Shown in pieces: positions 24,531 to 33,495 of a stretch of DNA of 55,446 bases. The translations under genes were made by a program, and so were the position numbers. The stretch's first letter is position 1. Each line of letters begins with the position of its first letter. The stretch is from CAKSQF01 sp964582375 (GTDB taxonomy: Bacteria; Bacillota; Clostridia; Oscillospirales; CAG-272), in contig CAZORL010000009.1 of assembly GCA_964582375.1 (NCBI GenBank), positions 1-55,446 of the forward strand, read 5' to 3'. The notes beneath the pieces are model-generated. The model saw nothing but the letters and a program-made list of their open reading frames with translations, was not told the DNA's origin and searched no databases.

Positions 24531-26747
24531 ATGAAAAACAAAAAATCATTCAGCCTCGGTCTTTACCTTGAGGCGTTAAGGCAAACGCGAATGATCGGCA
24601 TCATGTCATTTATCGTCATGACATTTGCGGCCGTAATAGTACCTATCAGCAGTGTAATAATAGCAAATGCCGAGATGAAAACATATCCGACCGACACCGT
24701 TTACGAGATCACCAAGGAAACGGTCACAGGATTTGCAATGAATCCGCTTCTCTTCTTCATTTTCCTCGCAGTCGTGCCTGCCATGACGATCGCACTTTTC
24801 GGTTTTCTCAACAAGAGAAACACATCTGATTTCTACCACTCGATTCCCCACACGCGTCTTTGCATCTATGTATCGTTTGTACTTGCGATACTCACATGGA
24901 CTCTTACTCTGATAGTATCGACATCAGCAATCAGCTCACTTGTATACGCACTGCTCGGCAAATACTTTATTCCGCTTTATTCGACACTTGTGAAATACGC
25001 CGTCGGATGCTTTATTGTATCCCTCTTGGTCGTATCTGCTATCACCCTTGCCATGTCTATAACCGGCACGACGCTTACAAACCTCGTTCTCGTCTGCCTC
25101 ATCCTCTTTGTTCCGAGAGTCTGCTATTTTGCCTTTGACGCATCAATTGCAAGCTCGCTTGACATTTTGGTTCAAGGTCGTGTTTTACCGCTCTCGGGCA
25201 AAGGATACAACATGCTCACCGATATTTTCATGTCAGTCATGGGTCTTATGGGATCTTTTGATATGCTCGACATCTTCTTTAGCCTCAGCGGTATCATATA
25301 CACCACTCTGCTTTCGCTGGTCTATGCCTGCCTCGGCGCATTTTTCTTCTGCAGACGAAAGAGCGAGGCGGCAGGACGCTCGGCACCCAGCCGCAGGCTT
25401 CAAAACGTATATCGCTATGCGGTTACAATGGTCGTATGTTTCATCTCGATAGCGATGATCCTTTCTTCGAGAAGATCGCTTGACGAGGGCGACATCGTCG
25501 GTATCGTCATCATTTATTTGGTGGCTCTGTTTGCCTATTTCATTTACGAGCTGATCACGACGAGAAAGATCAAAAATCTCGCGCGTGCGATCCCCGGGCT
25601 GCTCGTTATCGTTCTGCTCAATGTTGCTCTTATCGGTGCGGGCAGTATAACAAAGAACTCGGCAATGTCTTATACCCCCGATCCCGACGAGATCGAGAGC
25701 ATACAGCTCTACAATGAACTTGGCAATTACAGGTACAATTTCGATTATATCGAATACAAGCAGTTTGTCTACAGTGACTACAAGATAACCGATCCGGAGA
25801 TCAAAAAGATCGTATCGAACACTTTGCGGGATAACATAGAGCTCATTAAAAACAAGAAGAGCTTTTGGTCACAAAAAGGCGGAACGGAGGCGACTGTAAT
25901 AATTGAAACAAAAGGCTCGTCGAAATACCGCAATATCATGCTGACCGACGAGGATTATTCGAGGCTGAACTATTCGCTCTTTGACAACGAGAATTTCAGA
26001 AACAACTTTACAAAACTGCCCGACGATTACACATCCGTGTACTTCACATCCGATGTCGGAGGTGTTCATCTCTCAACAGACGATGCTGAAGAAATATACA
26101 ACAGATTAAAGGAAGAGCTTGCCGATGTTTCTTACGAAACGTTCTATGACAGATTAATCGAAGACAGATACGGCAGTATACGCATTGAGGTAAACACTCT
26201 TATTAAAAATCAAAGTATAAGTATCAATATACCGATCTTCGGCGATATTTGTCCCGAGACTTACAATCTTTGCTTGGCAAAAGCTTCTGAAAACGCAAAT
26301 AATTCACTCGACGATCTGCTCGCAGATCTTAAGAAGATACAAAACACCATCGAGACAGAGGATATAAAGTCCGATTCTTGGGCAGATATCATTTTTTATC
26401 TCTATGACAAAGAAAGCGGCAGTTATCATTATTCGTCTTTCTATCTTGACGCAGAATCAGACAAGAGTGCAAACGAGGAGATCGACAAACTCTTTAAGCT
26501 TCTATCGAACTGCAAATCGGAAGATCTGCCAAAATACAGCGACAGCTATCTCTCGGCAGACATCACCAAGCTCGCAGACGAGTATTATGAGGGCGATGAT
26601 TACATCATGCAGAGCTACGAAAGTTCCATATACCTCATAAACATCGGGGATGCTGATGCGGATACGATAACCAAAGCGGTTGAAAGAATAGCCTTGATAC
26701 TCAACGGAAATATATCGGAAGATAGAGATACCGGTATTACCGAATAA
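24531..26747 (+). CDS. ABC transporter permease with large extracytoplasmic domain
   Basis: The 738-residue protein has about eight hydrophobic segments in the first 370 residues (including 18-45, 77-100, 119-150, 160-215, 230-270, 300-360). Then residues about 385-738 are hydrophilic and look like an external domain rich in Asp, Tyr and Ser. This layout matches the YtrC/D-like permeases coupled to YtrA-type regulators. GGAGGG lies before the ATG. Substrate unknown; the amidase that follows suggests a link to the cell wall. Confidence 0.8.
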   Translation: MKNKKSFSLGLYLEALRQTRMIGIMSFIVMTFAAVIVPISSVIIANAEMKTYPTDTVYEITKETVTGFAMNPLLFFIFLAVVPAMTIALFGFLNKRNTSDFYHSIPHTRLCIYVSFVLAILTWTLTLIVSTSAISSLVYALLGKYFIPLYSTLVKYAVGCFIVSLLVVSAITLAMSITGTTLTNLVLVCLILFVPRVCYFAFDASIASSLDILVQGRVLPLSGKGYNMLTDIFMSVMGLMGSFDMLDIFFSLSGIIYTTLLSLVYACLGAFFFCRRKSEAAGRSAPSRRLQNVYRYAVTMVVCFISIAMILSSRRSLDEGDIVGIVIIYLVALFAYFIYELITTRKIKNLARAIPGLLVIVLLNVALIGAGSITKNSAMSYTPDPDEIESIQLYNELGNYRYNFDYIEYKQFVYSDYKITDPEIKKIVSNTLRDNIELIKNKKSFWSQKGGTEATVIIETKGSSKYRNIMLTDEDYSRLNYSLFDNENFRNNFTKLPDDYTSVYFTSDVGGVHLSTDDAEEIYNRLKEELADVSYETFYDRLIEDRYGSIRIEVNTLIKNQSISINIPIFGDICPETYNLCLAKASENANNSLDDLLADLKKIQNTIETEDIKSDSWADIIFYLYDKESGSYHYSSFYLDAESDKSANEEIDKLFKLLSNCKSEDLPKYSDSYLSADITKLADEYYEGDDYIMQSYESSIYLINIGDADADTITKAVERIALILNGNISEDRDTGITE

Positions 26748-26761
26748 GTGAGGTCTTTTCA

Positions 26762-27463
26762 ATGAAGTTCAAAAGAATCATTGCCCTTTTGTGGCTTGTC
26801 ACTCTGCTTTTGACATCGTGCGTGTCAATTCCCGACGCCGGACAGGTCGGCGGATCAGAGCAAGGCCAAGAAAAGCTCACGATATGTCTTGATGCGGGAC
26901 ATGGGGTCGGTGATGTCGGTGCGATATCCCCTTTTAAGGACGGGGGTGGCAACGAGATCTACGAAAAAGACATTAATTACGAGCTTGTCTTGATCATAAA
27001 AGAAGATCTCGAGGCGATGGGTTATGAAGTCATCCTTCCGCGAGGCGGGGATGACGAAGATCCTGTCGCGGGATATGACGATGAGGGCAAAAGCGGCATC
27101 GTACAGCGTGTGAAGTTTGCCAACAAAAACAAGTACGATCTGTATATCAGCATCCACTGCAATTCCTTCTCGGACGAAAGTGTGAGCGGAACGAGGCTCT
27201 ATTACAACAAAGGTAACAACAACAAAAAGAACAAGAAGCTTGCCGCATCTCTTTCATCGGCGATCAAGGCAAAATTTTCAGTCGGGCCGAAAACCTACGA
27301 CAATGCCGATCTGTACGCAGTTACGGCAACAAACATGCCCGCATGCCTGATCGAGATAGGATTCATCACAAACAAAGGTGATCTTGACAAAATGCTTGAC
27401 CCATCATGGCGAGATGATTTTGCCGATGCCCTGTCTGTCGGAATTTCAAAATATCTTAAATAA
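26762..27463 (+). CDS. Lipoprotein N-acetylmuramoyl-L-alanine amidase (Amidase_3)
   Basis: The 233-residue protein starts with a lipoprotein signal: hydrophobic core, then LLLTSC with Cys20 as lipidation site. The catalytic domain has the Amidase_3 zinc ligands: LDAGHG (His near 44), a Glu in GNEIYEKDINYEL, SIHCNSF (His near 130), and the late catalytic Glu in CLIEIGFITN. It cleaves the bond between MurNAc and the peptide stem. It is the last gene of the GntR-ABC operon (14-base gap) and lies before a strong terminator, which ties peptidoglycan turnover to this transporter. Confidence 0.92.
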   Translation: MKFKRIIALLWLVTLLLTSCVSIPDAGQVGGSEQGQEKLTICLDAGHGVGDVGAISPFKDGGGNEIYEKDINYELVLIIKEDLEAMGYEVILPRGGDDEDPVAGYDDEGKSGIVQRVKFANKNKYDLYISIHCNSFSDESVSGTRLYYNKGNNNKKNKKLAASLSSAIKAKFSVGPKTYDNADLYAVTATNMPACLIEIGFITNKGDLDKMLDPSWRDDFADALSVGISKYLK

Positions 27464-27467
27464 AGAG

Positions 27468-27505
27468 CAAACGCATCGATTGGCTACCGTCAATCGATGC
27501 GTTTG
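27468..27505. terminator. Bidirectional terminator between amidase gene and yebC
   Basis: A perfect 15-base-pair stem (CAAACGCATCGATTG with CAATCGATGCGTTTG) has an eight-base loop and lies five bases after the amidase stop, with TTTATT downstream. It lies between convergent genes. Confidence 0.9.
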
Positions 27506-27529
27506 TTTATTGCTTATTATAATGTAATA

Positions 27530-28255
27530 TCAGTCGTTTGTCTCCCAGTTGTGATAAACATCCTGAACATCGTCGTCATCCTCGAGAGCCTCAATGAGAT
27601 TTTCCATGTTTTTGATATCATCATCATTTTCGAGCGTGACATATGATGACGGAACTTTTGTGACCTCGGCGGAATCGAGTGTGTACTTTGCCTCAAGTGC
27701 ACTCTTGACTGCGTTAAGGTCGTCGGGCTCGGTATAGATCTCAAAAAGGTCGCCGTCGGCAATGAAGTCTGCCGCACCTGCCTCGAGTGCATCCTCCATG
27801 ACCTTATCCTCGTCATAGTCGCCGTCCTCGTTGTTTATAACGATAAGTCCCTGATCGGAGAACATAAAGCTGACGCAGCCCTGTGTACCCATGTTACCGC
27901 CGAATTTATCGAAATAATGGCGGACATTGCCGGCAGTTCTGGTCTTTTTGTCGGTCGCGGTGGTAACTATGACTGCAACACCGGCAGGACCGTAGCCCTC
28001 ATAAGTGTATTCCTCATAAATAACATCATCCGCGCCCGCTTTGTCGATTATGCGCTTTATGTTATCGTTCGGCACATTAAGGCTCTTTGCCTTCGAGATA
28101 AGATCGCGGAGCTTTGTATTCGACGTCGGATCGGGACCACCCTCTCTGACTGCGATAGAGATCTCCTTACCAACCTTTGTAAAGACCTTTGCACGCTGTG
28201 CGTCTGTCTTTTCCTTTTTGTGCATTATATTTTTCCATTTGCTGTGTCCTGACAT
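27530..28255 (-). CDS. yebC: YebC/PmpR family translation/transcription regulator
   Basis: The 241-residue protein has the unmistakable YebC start MSGHSKWKNIMHKKEKTD and continues AKVFTKVGKEI, RDLISKAKSLNVPNDNIKR and the acidic C-terminal domain. YebC-family proteins bind DNA in PmpR-type studies and, in more recent work, help ribosomes pass proline stretches. It lies 18 bases after argS, so both are probably on one message from the promoter at 30065. Confidence 0.96.
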   Translation of the reverse strand: MSGHSKWKNIMHKKEKTDAQRAKVFTKVGKEISIAVREGGPDPTSNTKLRDLISKAKSLNVPNDNIKRIIDKAGADDVIYEEYTYEGYGPAGVAVIVTTATDKKTRTAGNVRHYFDKFGGNMGTQGCVSFMFSDQGLIVINNEDGDYDEDKVMEDALEAGAADFIADGDLFEIYTEPDDLNAVKSALEAKYTLDSAEVTKVPSSYVTLENDDDIKNMENLIEALEDDDDVQDVYHNWETND

Positions 28256-28273
28256 TTGTTATTACTCCTTGTA

Positions 28274-29992
28274 TTATATTTTTTCGGGCGTCTTCAGGCA
28301 GATGAGCGGAAGCGCACTGTGAAGAACGGTATTTGTAGCCTTGGCAAGTGCGACTCTCGTGTTTTTGACCACCTCGTCCTCTGCCGAGAGGATGGGGCAC
28401 TCGTGATAAAAACGATTGAACGCAGTCGATACGGCAAGGATATATCTCGTAATGACCGACGGCTCATAATCGGATACGGCACGGAGTACGCTTTCGGAAA
28501 ATTCGGACAAAACCTTGGCAAGCTCGCTCTCGAAGGGTGAGGTAAATTTTATTTTCTTGGGATCGACAGTAGCTGCTTTTTCGAGTATCGAACATGTACG
28601 TGCATATGTGTACTGAACATACGGACCGGTATTGCCGTCAAACGAGAGGGCATCATCCATCTTGAAGCTTATATCCTTTATGCGGTTGTTCATGAGATAG
28701 TAGAACACGACTGCACCGACACCGACCGCCTCTGCAGTCTCGGATTTGTTTTCAAGGTCAGGATTTTTGTCATTTATGACATCGGTCACCTTTTCGATGG
28801 CGGCAGCAAAAACATCACGCAAAAGAACGACATTTCCGTGGCGTGTCGAAAGCTTTACGCCGTCAATGCTGACAGTGCCGTAGGGGACATGAACGAGCTT
28901 ATCATACCAATCGTACCCCATCAGCTCAACGACCTTGAACCACTGTGCAAAATGAAGACTCTGCTGAGAGGATGTGACATAGATGCACTTGTCAAAATCG
29001 TATGTGTGCTTACGATAAACGGCGGCGGCGATATCGCGTGTCGGGTAAAGGGTCGAGCCGTCACGCTTCAAGATAAGGCAGACCGGCATATTATACTCGG
29101 ACAGATCGACGACCGACGCGCCATCATCAAGCTTCAAAAGTCCGCTCTCGCGAAGTTTTTGAACCTGTTCGGGCATCTTATCTGTATAAAACGATTCGCC
29201 GTTATACGAATCGAATGTAATGCCGAGCTGATCGTAGGTCTTCTGATATTCGGCAAGCGAAAGCTCGATAAACCACTTCCAAAGCTTTATATTCTCGGGG
29301 TCGTTGTGCTCGAGCTTTGTAAACTCGGCTCTTGCAAGGTCGTCCAGCGACTCGTCCTTCTCTGCCTCTTCGTGAAAACGAACATAGAGAGCCACCAGTC
29401 CGTCGATACCCTCTTTTTCGATGTCGGCGACAGATCCCCACTTGCGGAAGGCGACGATCAGTTTGCCGAACTGAGTTCCCCAATCGCCGAGATGGTTTAT
29501 GCCCACACACTTGTATCCGCAAAATTCGTGGAGCTTTTTGAGTGAATGACCGATAACAGTCGTGCCAAGGTGTCCGATGTGGAAGGGCTTCGCGACATTC
29601 GGGGATGAATAGTCAAGCACGACTGTCTTTCCCTCACCGATATCGGGGCGTCCGTATGCCTCCCCATTTTCGAGTATCTCGGGAAGCGTGTCCTGCTCGT
29701 AATAAGTATTTGCGATCTTGAAATTAAGATAACCGCCAACCACATTGATCTTATCGATAAAGGTCAGCGCGGAAAGTGCCTCGTCCTGCGAGAGTGTTGC
29801 GGCGATCACTGGCGGTGATTTGCGAAGAAGCTTTGAAAAACGGAAGCAAGGCAGTGCGATATCGCCCATCGAATCATCGGGCGGATATTCGAGCATCGCG
29901 CAGATGTCATCCGCCGAAAAAGAATTATCGCCCGCAACCTTGCATATTGCATCGCAAAGCACGGATGCGAGGCTGTTTTTTAATTTTTGCAT
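28274..29992 (-). CDS. argS: Arginyl-tRNA synthetase
   Basis: The 572-residue class I synthetase has the HIGH motif in KPFHIGHLGTT (about 125-135), the ArgS-specific LSTRHGNVVLLRDV in place of KMSK (about 360), and the DALR anticodon-binding domain at the C-terminus (QYTYARTCSIL, ALPLICLKT). The N-terminal Add-1 domain is present. The predicted leader is under 50 bases, so there is no T-box. tRNA-Arg(CCG) is encoded at 47673-47750. Confidence 0.97.
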   Translation of the reverse strand: MQKLKNSLASVLCDAICKVAGDNSFSADDICAMLEYPPDDSMGDIALPCFRFSKLLRKSPPVIAATLSQDEALSALTFIDKINVVGGYLNFKIANTYYEQDTLPEILENGEAYGRPDIGEGKTVVLDYSSPNVAKPFHIGHLGTTVIGHSLKKLHEFCGYKCVGINHLGDWGTQFGKLIVAFRKWGSVADIEKEGIDGLVALYVRFHEEAEKDESLDDLARAEFTKLEHNDPENIKLWKWFIELSLAEYQKTYDQLGITFDSYNGESFYTDKMPEQVQKLRESGLLKLDDGASVVDLSEYNMPVCLILKRDGSTLYPTRDIAAAVYRKHTYDFDKCIYVTSSQQSLHFAQWFKVVELMGYDWYDKLVHVPYGTVSIDGVKLSTRHGNVVLLRDVFAAAIEKVTDVINDKNPDLENKSETAEAVGVGAVVFYYLMNNRIKDISFKMDDALSFDGNTGPYVQYTYARTCSILEKAATVDPKKIKFTSPFESELAKVLSEFSESVLRAVSDYEPSVITRYILAVSTAFNRFYHECPILSAEDEVVKNTRVALAKATNTVLHSALPLICLKTPEKI

Positions 29993-30036
29993 AACCGAAA
30001 TCCTTTGTCTTGATAAAAAGCATTAAAATACATTAT

Positions 30037-30065
30037 ATTATAGCACATTATCGTATTTATTTCAA
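30037..30065 (-). promoter_or_regulatory. Promoter of argS-yebC
   Basis: On the minus strand TTGAAA (30065-30060), 17 bases, TATAAT (30042-30037). Confidence 0.8.
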
Positions 30066-30229
30066 GCCTTTTTCGAAAATTTTTTATTTTTGTTTATTTA
30101 GCTTGTTAAATCCGCACGCCGGGAACGCCATCAAACAAGTTCGCGATGTCCCTTGCATATTTGTTTATCTCGGTGGTTGTTTTTTTGTCCGCGATATATT
30201 GATTTTTTTTGCAAAAATTCAAAAAGCTC

Positions 30230-30258
30230 TTGTCAATCGGTCATAAATGTGGTATAAT
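30230..30258 (+). promoter_or_regulatory. Promoter of the esterase gene
   Basis: TTGTCA (30230-30235), 17 bases, TATAAT (30253-30258). Between this and the divergent argS promoter (30066-30229) I see only A/T-rich sequence without a gene or a clear hairpin. Confidence 0.8.
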
Positions 30259-30286
30259 ATAAAAAATGCAAAAAGGTGGGATAAAA

Positions 30287-31060
30287 ATGGCTTTTCTTCG
30301 GGTGGATTTTCATTCGGATGTACTCGGCATGGCAATGGGGATGGATATTATTCTTCCGCAAAGTGCTCAAACGCAGATCGGTATGCTCTCGTCCGGCGGT
30401 GGGTGTTGCAAAACGCTTTATCTGCTTCACGGGCTGTCGGATGATCACACGATATGGGCACGGCGGACGTCGATCGAGCGATATGTCGCGGGCAAGAACA
30501 TTGCCGTTGTGATGCCGAATGCGCACAAGAGTTGGTACACGGATGCTGTCTTTGGGGAGCGCTACATGGAATACATTTCAAAGGAAGTGCCTGCGATCTG
30601 CCGCTCTATGTTCAGGCAGATGAGCGATCGGCGCGAGGACAATTTTATCGCAGGGTTATCCATGGGCGGCTACGGTGCGCTCAAGATCGCCTTATCGATG
30701 CCCGAGTCTTTTTCCGCGTGCGCAGGGCTTTCGGGGGCGTATGATATAGAGCACAGATTTATGCGTTCTCCAAACGATCAAAGCATGAAATTGATATTCG
30801 GCACGCCGGAGAATGTGCGTGGTTCGGTAAATGATGTCTACCATCTTGCTCGTACTCTTGCGGAGAGTGGGAAAGAGCTGCCGAGGGTATATTTATGGTG
30901 CGGAACGGATGATAGTCTTTACGGCGAGACAGAGCGAATGGGCGCACTTCTTGACGAGTGCGGATATGATCTGTCATATAACAGCTCGACAGGCGATCAC
31001 ACATGGTTCTACTGGGACAGAGAAATACAGAAGGCGATCGATTTCATGATATCCGATTAA
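30287..31060 (+). CDS. Alpha/beta-hydrolase esterase (esterase D/EstA type)
   Basis: The 257-residue protein resembles the tributyrin-esterase/esterase-D family: LLHGLSDDHTIW (oxyanion region, about 47-58), nucleophile Ser125 in GLSMGGYGA, Asp in CGTDDSLY (about 208-209) and His238 in GDHTWFYWD. Related rumen and gut enzymes release acetyl or feruloyl groups from plant polysaccharides. No signal peptide, so it acts inside the cell. The ATG at 30287 is preceded by AAAGGTGGG. Single-gene unit. Confidence 0.88.
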   Translation: MAFLRVDFHSDVLGMAMGMDIILPQSAQTQIGMLSSGGGCCKTLYLLHGLSDDHTIWARRTSIERYVAGKNIAVVMPNAHKSWYTDAVFGERYMEYISKEVPAICRSMFRQMSDRREDNFIAGLSMGGYGALKIALSMPESFSACAGLSGAYDIEHRFMRSPNDQSMKLIFGTPENVRGSVNDVYHLARTLAESGKELPRVYLWCGTDDSLYGETERMGALLDECGYDLSYNSSTGDHTWFYWDREIQKAIDFMISD

Positions 31061-31095
31061 AAAATCGGGCGAGTTTTGCGACTCGCCCGATTTTT
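31060..31095. terminator. Bidirectional terminator between esterase and SLH genes
   Basis: A 15-base-pair perfect stem (AAAAATCGGGCGAGT with ACTCGCCCGATTTTT), loop TTTGCG, begins at the last base of the esterase stop codon and ends five bases before the stop of the convergent SLH gene. Confidence 0.9.
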
Positions 31096-31099
31096 GGGA

Positions 31100-32359
31100 C
31101 TAACTCTTTTTATTTACGTGTTCATGAAGAGCAAAGAGCATGATAGCGGCACTCTCGCGAGTGAGACTTGAATTTGCGGACGCTTCATCGATATCTCGGA
31201 TCAGTCCGATATCAACAAGGCAGGAGATCGAGCCGTCCGCACCTGCCGACACATCGACGCTGTCCGATGCGTTATGGTCGAGCGTGAGGATCTCGGCGAT
31301 CATTGTTGCCGCCTCGGAGAGAGTCACCGCTCTTTCGGGCATGAAGTTGCTCTCTCCGACGATCCATCCCTCGTGCACTGCCGTCGCGACAAAGGGACGA
31401 AAACAATCGCGTATCGCGTTATCGTCCTCGAACGAGGTCTCGAGTGCAATATCATCCGTGCTCTTCCCTGCCGCAGTCATGGCGAGTGCCAAAAACTCAG
31501 CCCTTGACATATCGGCACTTGGCTCAAAATAATATTTGCCGCCCATCATTCGCCCGATGGTTATCCCCGACTCGGCAAGTCTCATTGCCGCAAGGCTCGC
31601 TTTGTTGTTTTTCATATCGCAGTACTCGATATCGATCTTCGGTCTTTCGACGGCAAGTGAAACGATAGTTTTTTCGCCCATATTTCCGTGTGAGTCAACG
31701 ATTTGATAGACAAATCCGTCACTACCGACAAAATCGTCGATGGGCGTATAGACAAAATCGCCCTTTGCACTGTCGGTGAGTCTGAGTGTTCCGTTTTTGG
31801 GATAATCGACTATCATATATCTGATACTGTCGCCCTCGGGGTCGCGTCCGTCGAGACGATCGTAAAGAGGGATATTTTCAAGTGTCGTGCGAGTGATAAT
31901 GCCGTCAGTCGAGGTGCTTGTCGGAGCGAAGTTCAGCTCGGAAACAAGACTGAGCGAGCAGGTGAGTGCGATCGGTTGCGAGGACGAGACTGTCCCGAAC
32001 ACGAAACTGCAATTTGTCTCCTTTGCCTTTTTGGGGACAAATGTGAGTTTTGATATCGATTTTCGGGATATTATCTGACCTGTCATCACGGGTGTTGACG
32101 AGAGGTAGAGTGTTCCGCTCTCGGCACTCGGCAGGGTCAGCACGGTTATGCTGTTTATACGCTTTACTCCGAGGGCACTTTCGAAATCCTCGGGGGCAAA
32201 CTCGATCGGATATGACGACATGCCGGTCTTATAAACGGTGATACCCGAGGCTAAAACGTCAAGTCCGGGGGAGAGTGCGCCATCATCGGCAGAAAGCGGA
32301 AGGATGCATGTTGACGCAAATATTGTCAACGCGGTGAAAAATGAAAGGATCTTTTTCAT
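31100..32359 (-). CDS. S-layer homology (SLH) domain surface protein
   Basis: The 419-residue protein has a signal peptide (1-24, ending PLSA), an N-terminal beta-rich region (28-140), an Ig/cadherin-like domain at 145-238 (DRLDGRDPEGDSIRYMI and GDFVYTPIDDFVGSDGFVYQI, the pattern of tandem-95/Big_9 repeats) and a C-terminal SLH region at 245-419 (YYFEPSADMSRAEFLALAM, FMPERAVTLSEAATMIAEIL, SLTRESAAIMLFAL). SLH modules bind secondary cell-wall polymer. A perfect AGGAGG lies six bases before the ATG. Single-gene unit. Confidence 0.82.
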   Translation of the reverse strand: MKKILSFFTALTIFASTCILPLSADDGALSPGLDVLASGITVYKTGMSSYPIEFAPEDFESALGVKRINSITVLTLPSAESGTLYLSSTPVMTGQIISRKSISKLTFVPKKAKETNCSFVFGTVSSSQPIALTCSLSLVSELNFAPTSTSTDGIITRTTLENIPLYDRLDGRDPEGDSIRYMIVDYPKNGTLRLTDSAKGDFVYTPIDDFVGSDGFVYQIVDSHGNMGEKTIVSLAVERPKIDIEYCDMKNNKASLAAMRLAESGITIGRMMGGKYYFEPSADMSRAEFLALAMTAAGKSTDDIALETSFEDDNAIRDCFRPFVATAVHEGWIVGESNFMPERAVTLSEAATMIAEILTLDHNASDSVDVSAGADGSISCLVDIGLIRDIDEASANSSLTRESAAIMLFALHEHVNKKS

Positions 32360-32372
32360 GTCAGACCTCCTG

Positions 32373-32391
32373 AACGGTCCGTGCGACCGTT
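32373..32391. promoter_or_regulatory. Inverted repeat just upstream of the SLH gene's ribosome binding site
   Basis: AACGGTC (32373-32379) and GACCGTT (32385-32391), loop of five bases, lie two to four bases upstream of the AGGAGG of the minus-strand SLH gene. It may be an operator or an RNA hairpin affecting translation. Confidence 0.4.
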
Positions 32392-32461
32392 TATTTGTGA
32401 TGATATTTTGAGCTTTCGGGCGTGATAATATACCTTTTACAGAAAATTAAGAAAATTTTTA

Positions 32462-32489
32462 TTGATGCGGCGAAAATATGTGATACAAT
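32462..32489 (+). promoter_or_regulatory. Probable promoter of the pseudouridine synthase-DUF3810 pair
   Basis: TTGATG (32462-32467), 16 bases, TACAAT (32484-32489). Moderate match; transcription would start near 32496. Confidence 0.5.
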
Positions 32490-32517
32490 AGATCGACGGA
32501 TCTTCGGAGAGTGTGCT

Positions 32518-33495
32518 GTGGATATAACAATAAATGAAAAATACGACAAAAAATGCGTGCTGACATATTTGACATATGAGCTTAGGTTGTCGCACCGATC
32601 TATCTCGCGACTCAAAAAGCTCGACGACGGAATATTGCTCAACGGAAAAAGGGTCACCGTAAGGGCGGTATTATCGATTGGTGACCATCTATCGCTTGCG
32701 GTTGAAGACAGAGAATCACCCGACAACATCGTCCCTTCCGACATTCCGATCGAGATAATCTATGAAGACGATGATCTGATCGCTCTGAACAAACCGCCGC
32801 ATATGCCGACACATCCGTCTCACGGGCATTACACCGACACACTTGCCAATGCCTTGGCGTATTACTACAAGCAAAGATCGGTTCCGTTTGTATTCAGAGC
32901 GATCACAAGGCTTGACCGCGACACAAGCGGTATCGTACTTGTTGCAAAAACGAAGGATGCGGCATACAAGCTCTCGTCCGACATAGCGTGCGGAAAGATC
33001 TGCAAGTGTTATCTTGCGATAGTCTATGGTGTACCGAGTTCAAGCAAGGGAAAGATATCGGCATACATCAGGAGAGCCGAGAAAAGCATAATCAAGCGAG
33101 AGGTATCAAGTGAGAGCGTCGATGGCTCGGTCTATTCCGAAACGCTCTATGAGACAGTGGCATCAGCGGATGGCATCGCATTTATTGCGGCGTCGCCGAT
33201 AACCGGCAGAACGCATCAACTGCGGCTTCATTTTTCGCACATAGGATGTCCAATGCTCGGTGATGACATGTACGGCGTCAGATCGGACATAATAGACAGG
33301 CAGGCACTTCATGCGTACATGCTGAACTTCACGCATCCGACAAGCGGCAAAGAGATGGTGCTGAGGGCCCCACTGCCGCATGACATACTGTCGATAATCG
33401 ACAACACGGCGAACATCAAGAAAAAAATCGATGATGCGGCAACACAACTGATACAAAAAGCGAAGAAGACACGAAAGGAACACGACAATGAGTGA
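32518..33495 (+). CDS. RluA family 23S rRNA/tRNA pseudouridine synthase
   Basis: The 325-residue protein (from the GTG at 32518, CGGAGAG just upstream) has an N-terminal S4-like RNA-binding part (LSHRSISRLKKLDDGILLNGKRVTV), then the catalytic domain: IIYEDDDLIALNKPPHMPTHPS, RLDRDTSGIVLVAKT with the catalytic Asp, and GRTHQLRLHFSHIGCPMLGD. It converts uridine to pseudouridine in large-subunit rRNA (RluD/RluC type); the exact position is not predictable. An in-frame TTG/ATG further upstream would place the start before the promoter. The next gene overlaps it by eight bases. Confidence 0.92.
   Translation: MDITINEKYDKKCVLTYLTYELRLSHRSISRLKKLDDGILLNGKRVTVRAVLSIGDHLSLAVEDRESPDNIVPSDIPIEIIYEDDDLIALNKPPHMPTHPSHGHYTDTLANALAYYYKQRSVPFVFRAITRLDRDTSGIVLVAKTKDAAYKLSSDIACGKICKCYLAIVYGVPSSSKGKISAYIRRAEKSIIKREVSSESVDGSVYSETLYETVASADGIAFIAASPITGRTHQLRLHFSHIGCPMLGDDMYGVRSDIIDRQALHAYMLNFTHPTSGKEMVLRAPLPHDILSIIDNTANIKKKIDDAATQLIQKAKKTRKEHDNE

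Noticed and set aside
29993..30036. T-box leader upstream of argS
   Set aside because: The predicted leader is under 50 bases; no T-box sequence or terminator fold.
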